A DNA stretch of 64,000 bases from Massilia kyonggiensis (GTDB lineage Bacteria; Pseudomonadota; Gammaproteobacteria; Burkholderiales; Burkholderiaceae_D), in contig NZ_JANUGY010000005.1 in the NCBI RefSeq assembly GCF_024756235.1, positions 1 to 64,000 of the forward strand, written 5' to 3'. This document shows positions 16,276-26,265 of the stretch, piece by piece (position 1 is the first letter of the stretch; each line of letters begins with the position of its first letter). Made by a program: the position numbers and the translations under genes. The notes below the pieces were generated by a model. That model made no database searches and had not been told where the DNA came from. It worked only from the letters and a program-made list of their open reading frames with translations.

Positions 16276-18009
16276 TTATTCGTTCGTGCAGCCGAGCACT
16301 TCTTCGAGACTGGTGAGGCCTTGTTTCACTTTCAGCAGGCCGGAGCGGCGCAGCGAGTTCACGCCCTCGGCCTCGGCCTGGGCGGCGATCTGCATCGCGT
16401 TGCCGTGCGCGAGGATCAGCGCTTCGATCGCGGGCGTGATCGGCATGATCTGGTAGATGCCCACGCGGCCCTTGTAGCCGGAGCCCAGGCAGCGCTCGCA
16501 GCCGACGGGGCCGTAGGGTTTCCAGTCGCCGTCGAAGTCGGTGTCGCGGAAGCCCGCGGCCTTCAGCGTGTCGCGGCCGATGTCGAGCGGCTGCTTGCAC
16601 GTGCACAGGCGGCGCGCAAGCCGTTGCGCGGTAATCAGGATGACGGACGAGGCGATATTGAACGGCGCCACGCCCATGTTCATCAGGCGCGTCAGCGTCG
16701 ATGGTGCATCGTTCGTGTGCAAGGTGGAAAACACCATGTGGCCCGTCTGCGCCGCCTTGATGGCGATGTCGGCCGTTTCCAGGTCGCGGATCTCGCCGAC
16801 CATGATGATGTCCGGATCCTGGCGCAGGAACGCTTTCAGCGCGACGGGGAACGTGAGGCCCGCCTTTTCGTTGACGTTGACCTGGTTCACGCCCGGCAGG
16901 TTGATCTCGGCCGGGTCTTCCGCCGTGGAGATATTGATCCCCGGCTTGTTCAACAGGTTCAGGCAGCTGTACAGCGACACGGTCTTGCCGGAGCCCGTCG
17001 GGCCCGTCACGAGCACCATGCCGTACGGGCGCGTGATGGCGTCGATCAGCAGGGCTTTCTGGTCGGGATCGTAGCCGAGCGAGTCGATGCCCATCTGGGC
17101 CTGCGTCGCGTCGAGGATACGCATGACCGTCTTTTCGCCGAACAGAGTCGGCAAGGTGCTCACGCGGAAATCGATCGTCTTCGTGGGCGACAGCACGAGG
17201 CGCATGCGGCCGTCCTGCGGCACGCGCTTTTCCGAGATGTCGAGCTTGGCCAGCACCTTGATGCGCGAGACGAGCTTGTCGCGGATCGACAGCGGCGGTG
17301 CGAGATGGTCGCGCAGCACGCCGTCCACGCGCAGGCGGATGCGGTACTGCTTTTCGTAGGGCTCGAAGTGGATGTCCGACGCGCCCAGGTTGATCGCATC
17401 CATCAGCACCTTGTTGAGGAAGCGCACGATCGGCGCGTCCTCGACTTCCGCGGCGGCCGCAGCCGCTTCCGCCGCCTGGTTCTGCGGTTCGTCCTCGGCG
17501 AACTCGATGTCGCCTTCCTCGCCAGCCAACTCGCTCAAGTCCTGCTCGGCGCTCTTGGCGATGTTCGCCAGCAGCGCCAGCAGGGCGTCGTGCGCGACGA
17601 TCACCGGCTCGACCGTCGATTCGCTCTGGAACTTGATCTGGTCGAGCGCCTGCGTGTTCGTCGGGTCCGACACCGCCACCGACAATTTGTTGCCCCTGCG
17701 TGCCAGCGCGACGACGCGCTGGGCCTGCATCAGCTTCGGGTCGATCGCGTTGACGGGCAGGGCGTCGTGGCTGAAGGTGCCGAGGTCGAGCAGGGGATAG
17801 CCGAAGGTCTCGGCGCAGAAGACTGCCAGGGACTTTGCATCGATGGAGCTGCTGCCGAGCAAGGTGTCGATGAAACCGGCCTTGTCGGCGGACGCCTTCT
17901 TTTGCAAGGTGTCCGCTTGAGGCAAGGTCAGCCGTCCGGCCTGCACCAGGGCACGCGCCAGCCCGGGCAACGCCGTGCCGGGGGTGGTGTTGGGAAGGAC
18001 TGCTGCCAT
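16276..18009 (-). CDS. pilB: PilB, type IV pilus extension ATPase
   Basis: A 577-aa secretion ATPase that powers pilus extension. The N-terminal GSPII_E domains lie at about 1-180. The core has Walker A GPTGSGKTVSLYS, the Asp box, Walker B (DPDIIMVGEIRDLET) and the His box (MVFSTLHTNDAPSTLTRL). The zinc tetracysteine motif is present (LCTCKQP and GCERCLGSGYKGR). The frame is open to an ATG at 18102, but ATG 18009 gives the usual PilB N-terminus. A short hairpin lies upstream (18076-18091). pilC follows after 9 bp. Confidence 0.95.
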   Translation of the reverse strand: MAAVLPNTTPGTALPGLARALVQAGRLTLPQADTLQKKASADKAGFIDTLLGSSSIDAKSLAVFCAETFGYPLLDLGTFSHDALPVNAIDPKLMQAQRVVALARRGNKLSVAVSDPTNTQALDQIKFQSESTVEPVIVAHDALLALLANIAKSAEQDLSELAGEEGDIEFAEDEPQNQAAEAAAAAAEVEDAPIVRFLNKVLMDAINLGASDIHFEPYEKQYRIRLRVDGVLRDHLAPPLSIRDKLVSRIKVLAKLDISEKRVPQDGRMRLVLSPTKTIDFRVSTLPTLFGEKTVMRILDATQAQMGIDSLGYDPDQKALLIDAITRPYGMVLVTGPTGSGKTVSLYSCLNLLNKPGINISTAEDPAEINLPGVNQVNVNEKAGLTFPVALKAFLRQDPDIIMVGEIRDLETADIAIKAAQTGHMVFSTLHTNDAPSTLTRLMNMGVAPFNIASSVILITAQRLARRLCTCKQPLDIGRDTLKAAGFRDTDFDGDWKPYGPVGCERCLGSGYKGRVGIYQIMPITPAIEALILAHGNAMQIAAQAEAEGVNSLRRSGLLKVKQGLTSLEEVLGCTNE

Positions 18010-18075
18010 ATGGTTAGGGTCGGAAGGACGACAGGAAGCCGGGCAGGATGGACAGCCCCGGCGGATCGTCTCGAT

Positions 18076-18091
18076 GATGCCCGTAGGCATC
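18076..18091 (-). promoter_or_regulatory. Hairpin with UACG loop in the pilB leader
   Basis: In minus-strand RNA, GAUGCC and GGCAUC enclose UACG, a very stable tetraloop, 67 bases before the pilB start. It may affect leader stability or translation. Six base pairs is short, so this is tentative. Confidence 0.3.
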
Positions 18092-18214
18092 AAATCGGTC
18101 AAGACTTTGTCGTACGGAAAGATGCGTGCATACCACGTGGATAAAATGGCATGTGACCAGCTCGCAATGTCGAGTGAATAACATCGTTAATCCTCGTGCA
18201 AGAACAATGGCTTA

Positions 18215-18235
18215 CCGCCGGTTCGTGGCCGGCGG
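18215..18235 (-). terminator. Weak hairpin after the CorC-like gene
   Basis: CCGCCGG and CCGGCGG pair around a 7-base loop 22 bp downstream of the stop at 18257. It is not followed by a clear T-run, so termination would be weak or Rho-aided. Confidence 0.25.
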
Positions 18236-18256
18236 CGCTCGGCCGGCGAAGCCCGA

Positions 18257-19564
18257 TCAGGCTGCCAGCCAGCGTTTGACCGCGACCGGCCGCAACAGTT
18301 TCACGACCTTGATGGCCTGGTTCTGCACCTGCACGACTTCGATCACACAGTTGCCGATCTTGAGGGCGATGGGGAATTCCGGAATCTCCTGCAGCTGCTC
18401 CAGCAGCAGGCCGTTGACGGTCTTCGGGCCGTCGAGGGGCAGGTTCAGATCCAGCTTTTTATTGATGTCGCGCAGAGGCGTCGTACCTTCCAGCAGCACT
18501 TCGCCCTGGGCATTCCACGCCATCGCGTCGCTGCGGGCGGCGCCTGGCGTCGAGGTCGTGAAGTCGCCGATCATTTCCTCGATGATGTCCTCCAGGGTGA
18601 CGAGACCCTGGACCTCGCCGTATTCGTCGACGATGATGCCCAGGCGTTCCTTGTTCTCCTGGAAATACTGCAGCTGCGTGAAGACGCCCGTGTCTTGCGG
18701 AATGAAATAGGGTTCCGTCAACAGTTCGCGGAAGTGCTCGATCGTGAGGTCGTCTTCCTCGTTCAGCAGCGCGACGGCCTTGCGCACGTGCAGGATGCCG
18801 ACGATGCGGTTGATCTCGCCCTCGTAGACGGGCAGCTTGTTGTGGTAGCAGGTGGTCAGCTCGGCCTTGAGGTCGTCGACCGGCAGCGCGAGGTTCAGCG
18901 CCTCGATCTGGCTGCGCGGCGTCATGATGTCTTCGACGGAGATCTTTTCCAGTTCGAACAGGTTCAGCAGGATGCTCTTGTGCTTTTGCGGGATGTAGCT
19001 GCCCGCTTCCAGCACGACGGAGCGCAATTCTTCCGGCGACAACCTCTGCTGGGCATCCGCATGGCCGACGCCCGCGCCGCGGATGCGCAGCACGCGCAGC
19101 AGGCCGTTGACGAACAGGTTCACGAACCAGATCGCCGGCTTCGCGATCTTCATCAGCGCCCGCAGCACATAGCTGGAACCCAGCGAGATACGTTCCGGGT
19201 ACGTGGCGCCGATGATCTTGGGCGAGATCTCCGCAAACACGATCAGCAGGAACGCGACGACGGCCGTGGCGATCGTGATCACGCTTTCCTCGTGGCCGAA
19301 GAACAGGATGGCGATCGCGGTGACGAGCGCCGTCGCCATCGCGTTGATGAGCGTATTGGCGATGAGGACCAGCGACAGCAGTTTATCCGTGCGGTCCAGC
19401 AGCCACAGCGTGGTGATGGCGGCGCGGTTGCCCCGTTTGGCGAGATGGCGCAGCCGGTATTTGTTGGCCGCCATCAGGGCGGTTTCCGCCATCGCGAAGA
19501 AGGCCGAGCAGAGGATCAGGAGGGCGAGTGCGAGGATGAGCACCCAAAGTGGTACGGTTTCCAA
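18257..19564 (-). CDS. HlyC/CorC-type membrane protein (CNNM plus CBS domains)
   Basis: A 435-aa inner membrane protein. Residues 1-200 form the CNNM/DUF21 domain with about four hydrophobic segments. Two CBS domains follow (about 210-335; IMTPRSQIEALNL is the usual linker) and then a CorC_HlyC domain (about 350-430). Relatives are linked to magnesium and cobalt efflux or membrane homeostasis; direct transport is rarely shown. The first codon is TTG (19562-19564), giving METVPLWVL, the normal start for this family; the next Met lies well inside the first helix. The ribosome site is weak. Confidence 0.87.
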   Translation of the reverse strand: METVPLWVLILALALLILCSAFFAMAETALMAANKYRLRHLAKRGNRAAITTLWLLDRTDKLLSLVLIANTLINAMATALVTAIAILFFGHEESVITIATAVVAFLLIVFAEISPKIIGATYPERISLGSSYVLRALMKIAKPAIWFVNLFVNGLLRVLRIRGAGVGHADAQQRLSPEELRSVVLEAGSYIPQKHKSILLNLFELEKISVEDIMTPRSQIEALNLALPVDDLKAELTTCYHNKLPVYEGEINRIVGILHVRKAVALLNEEDDLTIEHFRELLTEPYFIPQDTGVFTQLQYFQENKERLGIIVDEYGEVQGLVTLEDIIEEMIGDFTTSTPGAARSDAMAWNAQGEVLLEGTTPLRDINKKLDLNLPLDGPKTVNGLLLEQLQEIPEFPIALKIGNCVIEVVQVQNQAIKVVKLLRPVAVKRWLAA

Positions 19565-19632
19565 GGATCACCGTGAAGAATCGTCGGGAAACTGGCGAAG
19601 GCCAGCGCAGAGGCCGATTCTAAGACAAGGGC

Positions 19633-19670
19633 AGGGGGCTTGCAAGTTTGGCTACGGACGCAAACCCCCT
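19633..19670 (-). terminator. Interrupted hairpin after the 223-aa gene
   Basis: AGGGGG pairs with CCCCCT, and TTTG with CAAA further in, with an 8-base bulge on one side. It begins 17 bp beyond the stop at 19687 and is followed by a modest T-rich stretch. It is a possible terminator. Confidence 0.35.
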
Positions 19671-19686
19671 CGCGCTCATTACGATA

Positions 19687-20358
19687 TCAGTGATGCATCC
19701 GCTCCCAGCCGTGGCGCATGGCCAGCTTGACCTTGTCCCAGGCGGAGGCCTCGCTGCCGGCGTGCCTGCTTTCCCAGTCGTTCTTCAGCGCGGGTTCGAC
19801 GTCTTCCCAGGCCTGGTCGGACCGCGGCGCCTCGCCGCCGGCCGGCGCAGCCCATATGGCGTCCTCGTCCGGGTAGTCCCACCGCGCGATACTGCCCATC
19901 CTTTCCTTGAACGTGTTGCCGGCGGGCGGTTCGTCGGCGTTCTGGGTGCCGAAATAATGGCTGTCTTCGTGCGGGTGATGCTGCAGGGCGCCGGGCGCGG
20001 TGCCCGGCGGGTAGTCGCGGCGCGGCGCCAGGGCGGCTTGATGATGCTCGTCCGGAATGTCTTCGAGGCCGGTGGGACGGTACTGCCCCATGATGCCGGC
20101 GGCGCGCGCGGCTTCCGGATCGGTTCCCGTCGTCAGCGTGACGATGTGGTGTTCGCGCGTGCCGCCTGGTTGCGCCTGCCGGTGGTACAGGGTACCGAGC
20201 ATGCGCGCGACGGTGTGCCGGAGCGACGTGTCCGGTCCCGGCGCGGGCACGTTCGAGAGCGCCATGTCGGCGCGCGGATAACCGGATGCCAGCAATGCGT
20301 CCAGGGCGTGCCGGGCATCGCTGGGTCGGTCGAAGACTGCTTTCAAGGTATGGCGCAT
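19687..20358 (-). CDS. Hypothetical stress-protein-like acidic protein
   Basis: A 223-aa soluble protein. Residues 1-75 (HTLKAVFDRPSDARHALDAL, then VTLTTG) resemble the ferredoxin-like domain of YflT/general stress 17M-type proteins, in which a short alpha/beta unit senses or binds an unknown partner. The rest is His-, Pro- and Asp-rich and likely flexible. It ends in a charged motif (DVEPALKNDWESRH, then WDKVKLAMRHGWERMH) that recurs in small stress proteins. It stands alone on the minus strand between a chemoreceptor and the CorC-like gene. No catalytic motif is seen and the function is unknown. Confidence 0.6.
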   Translation of the reverse strand: MRHTLKAVFDRPSDARHALDALLASGYPRADMALSNVPAPGPDTSLRHTVARMLGTLYHRQAQPGGTREHHIVTLTTGTDPEAARAAGIMGQYRPTGLEDIPDEHHQAALAPRRDYPPGTAPGALQHHPHEDSHYFGTQNADEPPAGNTFKERMGSIARWDYPDEDAIWAAPAGGEAPRSDQAWEDVEPALKNDWESRHAGSEASAWDKVKLAMRHGWERMHH

Positions 20359-20555
20359 GATATTCTCCCCGTTGTCTCATGGAGAGCGTCGTGCCGGCGA
20401 GTGGCCGCCGCTGGCGGCCGGGGTCCGTGCGTTGCCGTTGATTCCGCGCGACCAGGTCGGTCACTTCATGCAGTACGGCGCTTGTAATGACAGCATACGC
20501 CGAATCTGGACAGGATGCGCACCTGTCCATCGAAAATTGCGGCTGCGCCTGCGGC

Positions 20556-22127
20556 TTAGCCGCGCGCCAGCGCCAGCCGCGTCTGGCCGGCCGGTGCGCC
20601 CAGCGCGTGGCCGGCGGCCAGCTTGAACTGCGCCAGCGCACCCGACAACTGCTCGGTCTGCTCCGCCAGCGATTCCGCTGCGGCCGACGCTTCCTCGACG
20701 AGCGCCGAGTTCTGCTGCGTCATCTGGTCCATGTCGTCGATCGCGCGGCCGATCTGTTCGATGCCTTCGGCCTGGCGCTGGCCGGCCACGCTGATCTCGG
20801 CCATGATGTCGTGCACCTTGCGGACCGACGCGACGATCTGTTCCATCGTGGCGCCCGCTTCGTCGACGAGTGCGCTGCCCGCGTCGACCTTGGCGACGGA
20901 ATCGCCGATTAATTGCTTGATTTCCTTGGCGGCGGCGGCCGAGCGCTGCGCGAGGTTGCGCACCTCGCCCGCGACGACGGCAAAGCCGCGGCCCTGTTCG
21001 CCCGCGCGTGCCGCTTCCACCGCGGCGTTCAGTGCGAGGATATTGGTCTGGAAGGCGATGCCGTCGATGACGGAGATGATTTCGACGATCTGCTTCGCGG
21101 ACGCGTTGATCGCGCCCATGGTGCTGACCACGTTGCCGACCACTTCGCCGCCGCGGGTGGCGATGTCGGTGGCGGACACGACGAGCGCGTTCGCCTGGTT
21201 CGTGTTGGCGGCGTTCGTCTTGACGGTGTCGGTCAGCGATTCGACGGCGCGCGTCGTGTGCTCCAGGCTGCCGGCCTGCGATTCCGTGCGGCTGGCCAGG
21301 TCGGCGTTGCCGCTGGCGATTTCGGCGCTGGCCGTCGCGATGGTCTCGGCCGACGTCTTGATGCCGGACACCATCGTCGCCAGGCGCGCGCGCATTTCCT
21401 GCAGCGCGGCCAGCAGGCTGTGCTGGTCGCCGGCGTCGAGGCGGATCTCCATCGACAGGTCACCGGCCGCAACGAGCCGCGTGATCTCGCGCGCGTATTC
21501 CGGTTCGCCGCCCAGCTGCTGCCAGATGGTGCGGATGACGAACCACGACACGCCGATCAGGGTAGCGATCACGATCAGCGCCGTGATGATGGTGACGGAC
21601 AGTACACGACGCACGCTCGATGCACTCTTGGCGATGCCGTCCTTGAATTGTTGCTGCGCCTGCTCGTTGAACTTGGCAACGTCGGCATTGAGCACCGTCA
21701 GCGCGCCCTGCATGCGCTGCACGGTCGCCTGCGGATCGCCCTGCTCGAGTTCGAGCATGATCTTGGCGGCCGAGACGGCCGGCGCATAGTAATCCTCGAA
21801 TTCCTTCGTGAGGCGCTTGCCGGTGGCATCCATGCCTGGGATCTTCGTCACTTCGGCGAGCTTGGCGCGGACCTTGCTGGCCTGGTCGCCGATCTGGGCG
21901 ATGCGGGCCTTGTCGCCTTCGGAAACGGCATCGCGCAAGCCATCGGTAATGCCCTGCAGGTCCGCCGTCAACGCCTTCGCCGTGCCCAGCGCCGGGTAAT
22001 CCACGGCTTCGGTCGTGTGGATCGAATCCAGGGCGCCGCTCGCGATGCTGGCCGAGACCGCCACGCCGAGGCCGAAGATGATGGTCGAGATGACCGGGAG
22101 TGCCCAGATCTTGCGCTTGATGCTCAT
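20556..22127 (-). CDS. Methyl-accepting chemotaxis protein
   Basis: A 523-aa chemoreceptor. Membrane segments are at about 8-30 and 185-207, bounding a periplasmic four-helix-bundle sensor domain of about 150 residues. A HAMP domain follows (about 207-260), then the signalling domain with the conserved tip ([20 protein letters not shown], then [20 protein letters not shown]). There is no C-terminal pentapeptide for CheR. It is the last gene of a three-gene set after a porin and a small periplasmic-binding-like protein (66-bp gap), which suggests it senses a ligand linked to those proteins. Confidence 0.93.
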   Translation of the reverse strand: MSIKRKIWALPVISTIIFGLGVAVSASIASGALDSIHTTEAVDYPALGTAKALTADLQGITDGLRDAVSEGDKARIAQIGDQASKVRAKLAEVTKIPGMDATGKRLTKEFEDYYAPAVSAAKIMLELEQGDPQATVQRMQGALTVLNADVAKFNEQAQQQFKDGIAKSASSVRRVLSVTIITALIVIATLIGVSWFVIRTIWQQLGGEPEYAREITRLVAAGDLSMEIRLDAGDQHSLLAALQEMRARLATMVSGIKTSAETIATASAEIASGNADLASRTESQAGSLEHTTRAVESLTDTVKTNAANTNQANALVVSATDIATRGGEVVGNVVSTMGAINASAKQIVEIISVIDGIAFQTNILALNAAVEAARAGEQGRGFAVVAGEVRNLAQRSAAAAKEIKQLIGDSVAKVDAGSALVDEAGATMEQIVASVRKVHDIMAEISVAGQRQAEGIEQIGRAIDDMDQMTQQNSALVEEASAAAESLAEQTEQLSGALAQFKLAAGHALGAPAGQTRLALARG

Positions 22128-22193
22128 TGCCGTTCCTCTAAATTCAACAGCCCGCCGCCGGAAAACCGGGGGCGGGCGGGTGGTTGGGGATGC

Positions 22194-22598
22194 TTACGGT
22201 GCCGTGTAGATCACTTTGACCGAGGCGTCGACCGCGCTCTTGTCGATGTAGCCGATGGCTTTCGGGTCGCTCGCCACCATCTTCTTGACGGCGGCGCTGT
22301 CGGCGGCTTCCTTCGGCATCGTGGCCTTGCCGGTGAACACCAGCTTGGACCACAAGGCCTTGACCTGGGACGCGTCCTTGTCCGTCACCTTCTTATAGAA
22401 CTCGGCGCGGACGGGAGCGCTTTCCGGCTGGTCGACCGGGCTCATCGCGCTGGATTTGCCCAAGAAGAATTGCGCGACCTGGTCTTTCGTCATCGAGGCC
22501 TCGGCGGCCTTCGGGTTCACGACCACCACCACTTCCGCCATGGCGGGCAGGGCGAGGAACAGGGCGGCGGCGAAGCTTGTCTTGATCAGTTGTTTCAT
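22194..22598 (-). CDS. Small PstS/PBP-like periplasmic protein
   Basis: A 134-aa protein with a signal peptide (KQLIKTSFAAALFLALPAMA). The mature part is a short piece of the type 2 periplasmic-binding fold (VVVVNPKAAEASMTKDQVAQ, FFLGKSS, and a C-terminal GYIDKSAVDASVKVIY). It resembles the phosphate ABC substrate-binding superfamily domain proteins that lack the full PstS length. It begins 10 bp after the porin gene and precedes the chemoreceptor. No transport ATPase is nearby, so a ligand-sensing or delivery role is more likely than ABC import. The substrate is unknown; phosphate is only a guess from the family. Confidence 0.75.
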   Translation of the reverse strand: MKQLIKTSFAAALFLALPAMAEVVVVVNPKAAEASMTKDQVAQFFLGKSSAMSPVDQPESAPVRAEFYKKVTDKDASQVKALWSKLVFTGKATMPKEAADSAAVKKMVASDPKAIGYIDKSAVDASVKVIYTAP

Positions 22599-22608
22599 CG
22601 TCGTCCCC

Positions 22609-23850
22609 TTAGAACACGAAGTCGAGCGCGACGGCGCCGACGGTCACCGGACCCTTGAAGCCCGGCTGCGCATTGATCAGCAGGCCGGCAGCCTTGTTCG
22701 GACGCACGCGGTCGAACTGCACCTTCAGGGCCACGGAGGAACGGAAGTCCCAGCGCAGGCCGATCGTGTCGGTCTGCTGCTCGCCCTGGCTGACGCCCGT
22801 GTAGCGCAGGTTGCCGACGATGCCGTTCAGCGTGGCCAGGGTCGGGCTGCAGGCGGCCGGGTAGCCGGCCGGGCAGGCCGCCGGCATGCCGTTGTGGAGA
22901 TTGCCGTCGATGGAGAGCTTGGCGTGGCTGTAGTAGGGCAGGAATTTGCCGATGCGATAGCCGCCCATCACGTACCACGACGTGGTGTCGTTGATGTAGC
23001 TGTCGGTCTTGCGCTTCGCGTACTCGCTCTGCACGACGATGTTGTTCCAGTCGAGCGTCGCGCCGAGGGACGTGAACGAGGCCTTCTTGTCGCGCACGTC
23101 GATATCTTTGGCGAGCTGGGCCGCTTGCGGGAATTTATAGCCGGCAGCGACCGTGTTCAGCGTGTTCAGCAGCGTCGCCAGCGACGCCGAGTTGTTCAGC
23201 GTCAGGCGGCCATCGACGCGGCCGAAGCGCACCGTCAGCGGGCCGTGTTCGGCCACGAGGTTCAGCGCGGTCACGCGGCGGCCTTCCAGGCTCGGACCGC
23301 CCGCGATGTCGACCTTGCTCTTGCCGACAGCGAATTGTGCGGTGTACGTCGTGTCGGCATAGCTGTGCTGCCAGATGGCGTCGGCGCCGTCGACCGTGTT
23401 GAACAGCATCTGCGAATACACTTCCGCCGGCGGACGCAGCATCGTGTTGGCATACCCCACGTTGCGGTAATCCGAGATCATGAATGCCGGCAGGCCCATG
23501 CGGCCGACGCGGATCGAGATGTCGTCCGACACCTTCGCCTTGGCGAATGCCCATGCCAGCTCGGCGCCGAAGTCGTCCTGCGCATCCTTGCGCACGAGGC
23601 CCTGGCCCGTGACGGACAGCCAGCTGTTGACGGCGTAGTCGGCCTGCACGCCGAAATTCGAATCGACGCCGGTGGTGACGTCCTTGTCGGCGCCGCTGGC
23701 CTGGTTCGGGCGGGCGAACTCCGCTTTGTCAGTGTTGGTCCAGGTGAGGGCGCCGGTGCCGAAACCGCTGATGCGGACGGCGTCCTGCGCGAATGCGCAA
23801 GGCGCGACAAAAGACAAGGCGAGCGCACTCGCGATGATGCGTTTTTTCAT
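22609..23850 (-). CDS. Outer membrane porin-like protein
   Basis: A 413-aa outer membrane protein. It has a signal peptide (KKRIIASALALSFVAPCAFA), about 390 residues of alternating beta-strand pattern, and a C-terminal strand ending in Phe (VGAVALDFVF), as Bam substrates do. Motifs such as ISIRVGRMGLPAFMISDYRN match a family of proteobacterial porins that often sit with small PBP-like genes. It is the first gene of the porin / PBP-like / chemoreceptor unit. The upstream 215 bp is AT-rich and likely holds the promoter. The transported solute is unknown. Confidence 0.8.
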   Translation of the reverse strand: MKKRIIASALALSFVAPCAFAQDAVRISGFGTGALTWTNTDKAEFARPNQASGADKDVTTGVDSNFGVQADYAVNSWLSVTGQGLVRKDAQDDFGAELAWAFAKAKVSDDISIRVGRMGLPAFMISDYRNVGYANTMLRPPAEVYSQMLFNTVDGADAIWQHSYADTTYTAQFAVGKSKVDIAGGPSLEGRRVTALNLVAEHGPLTVRFGRVDGRLTLNNSASLATLLNTLNTVAAGYKFPQAAQLAKDIDVRDKKASFTSLGATLDWNNIVVQSEYAKRKTDSYINDTTSWYVMGGYRIGKFLPYYSHAKLSIDGNLHNGMPAACPAGYPAACSPTLATLNGIVGNLRYTGVSQGEQQTDTIGLRWDFRSSVALKVQFDRVRPNKAAGLLINAQPGFKGPVTVGAVALDFVF

Positions 23851-24065
23851 GGGATTTACCTGCTGAAGACTGCGGGTGGAGGTTCTTGTTATAGAAACAC
23901 TGTGACGGCGACGTTGAGGCCGTGTAACGAATCTGTAATAAATTGTAGGGTTGCAGCAAAAATTGCGGCAAGGAAAAAGTCGCGAATAGTCACTCTATTC
24001 AGTTGTGACCGCTATCTTTGTTGTGCCGATCCGACAGCGCGCCCTGTCAGAATTAGATGATGTGT

Positions 24066-24623
24066 TTAATTCCACCAATGCGACGTCGTGCCCGCTTCCG
24101 GCAGGCGCGCCTGCCGTGCCGCATGCACGATGCCGGCCTCGACCGCCTGCTCGGCCGTGTAGAGGCGGGCGCTGCCCGTCAGGCAGGAACGGATGTCGAG
24201 GACGTCCCGCGCGCCGCGGGTAACTTCGTCATAGATGGCGGCATAGCGCTCGGCGTCGAAGTCGAGGCAGTCGCGCCATTCCGAGATGCGGGCATGGTCG
24301 GCCGCGACGAGGTTGCCGAAGCCCCAGTGCAGCGGGTGGATGAGGAAGCGCGTGCCGGGACAGGCATAGCGGTTCTGTCCAGCCAGGAAGATGGGGACGC
24401 CGACGGATTCCACGCTGCCCACGTTCCAGGTCGTGAGCGGCAGCGGCAACGATTTCAGGAAGTAATATAGGGCGAAGCCGGCCGTCATGTTGCCGCCTTC
24501 GGTCGACATGTGCAGTTCGATCTCGCTCGCGCCGCTTTGCAGTGCCTGCAGGCAAAGGTTGCGCACGGTACAGGCGGAGTTTGCGTTGATCGGTCCAATG
24601 AAATGTACGATGTGCAAAGCCAT
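24066..24623 (-). CDS. ClpP-like protein, orphan
   Basis: A 185-aa protein of the ClpP/crotonase fold. The Ser73 region (NVGSVESVGVPIFLAG) and the His96 region (RFLIHPLH) match the ClpP nucleophile and base. The C-terminal RLYTAEQAVEAGIV block also fits. At the place of the catalytic Asp my hand alignment gives a non-acidic residue (stretch DIRSCLTGSA), so activity is uncertain. The start at 24623 follows GGGAGG; an upstream ATG (24662) lacks a ribosome site. No Clp ATPase is adjacent. It is divergent from xdhA. It is probably a specialised peptidase or a non-catalytic paralogue rather than the housekeeping ClpP. Confidence 0.75.
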   Translation of the reverse strand: MALHIVHFIGPINANSACTVRNLCLQALQSGASEIELHMSTEGGNMTAGFALYYFLKSLPLPLTTWNVGSVESVGVPIFLAGQNRYACPGTRFLIHPLHWGFGNLVAADHARISEWRDCLDFDAERYAAIYDEVTRGARDVLDIRSCLTGSARLYTAEQAVEAGIVHAARQARLPEAGTTSHWWN

Positions 24624-24679
24624 GGCGCCTCCCTGTGACGGCTCAAGCATAGCAAGTTTCACAAGGTCACGTCGCGCTA

Positions 24680-24700
24680 TTGAAAATATCTGATATTCAA
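24680..24700. promoter_or_regulatory. Imperfect dyad between the ClpP-like gene and xdhA
   Basis: ATATC and GATAT around one base are flanked by TTGAA and TTCAA. The site lies in the divergent AT-rich gap, 91 bp before the xdhA start. It is a possible operator for xanthine dehydrogenase control. Confidence 0.35.
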
Positions 24701-24791
24701 AATCGTCATCCGGATATATCCCGCCGTACCCCCGGTGCTACTCTTGCATCCAGTTAGTCATAATTTTCACAAGATCCATTCTGAGGCGATG

Positions 24792-26255
<1,464 letters not shown>

Positions 26256-26265
26256 GGAGACAACC

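Noticed and set aside
14911..18144. 1077-codon plus-strand frame opposite pilB and pilC
   Set aside because: It is rich in His, Arg and Gly with no domain, and both minus-strand genes are firm. It is a shadow.
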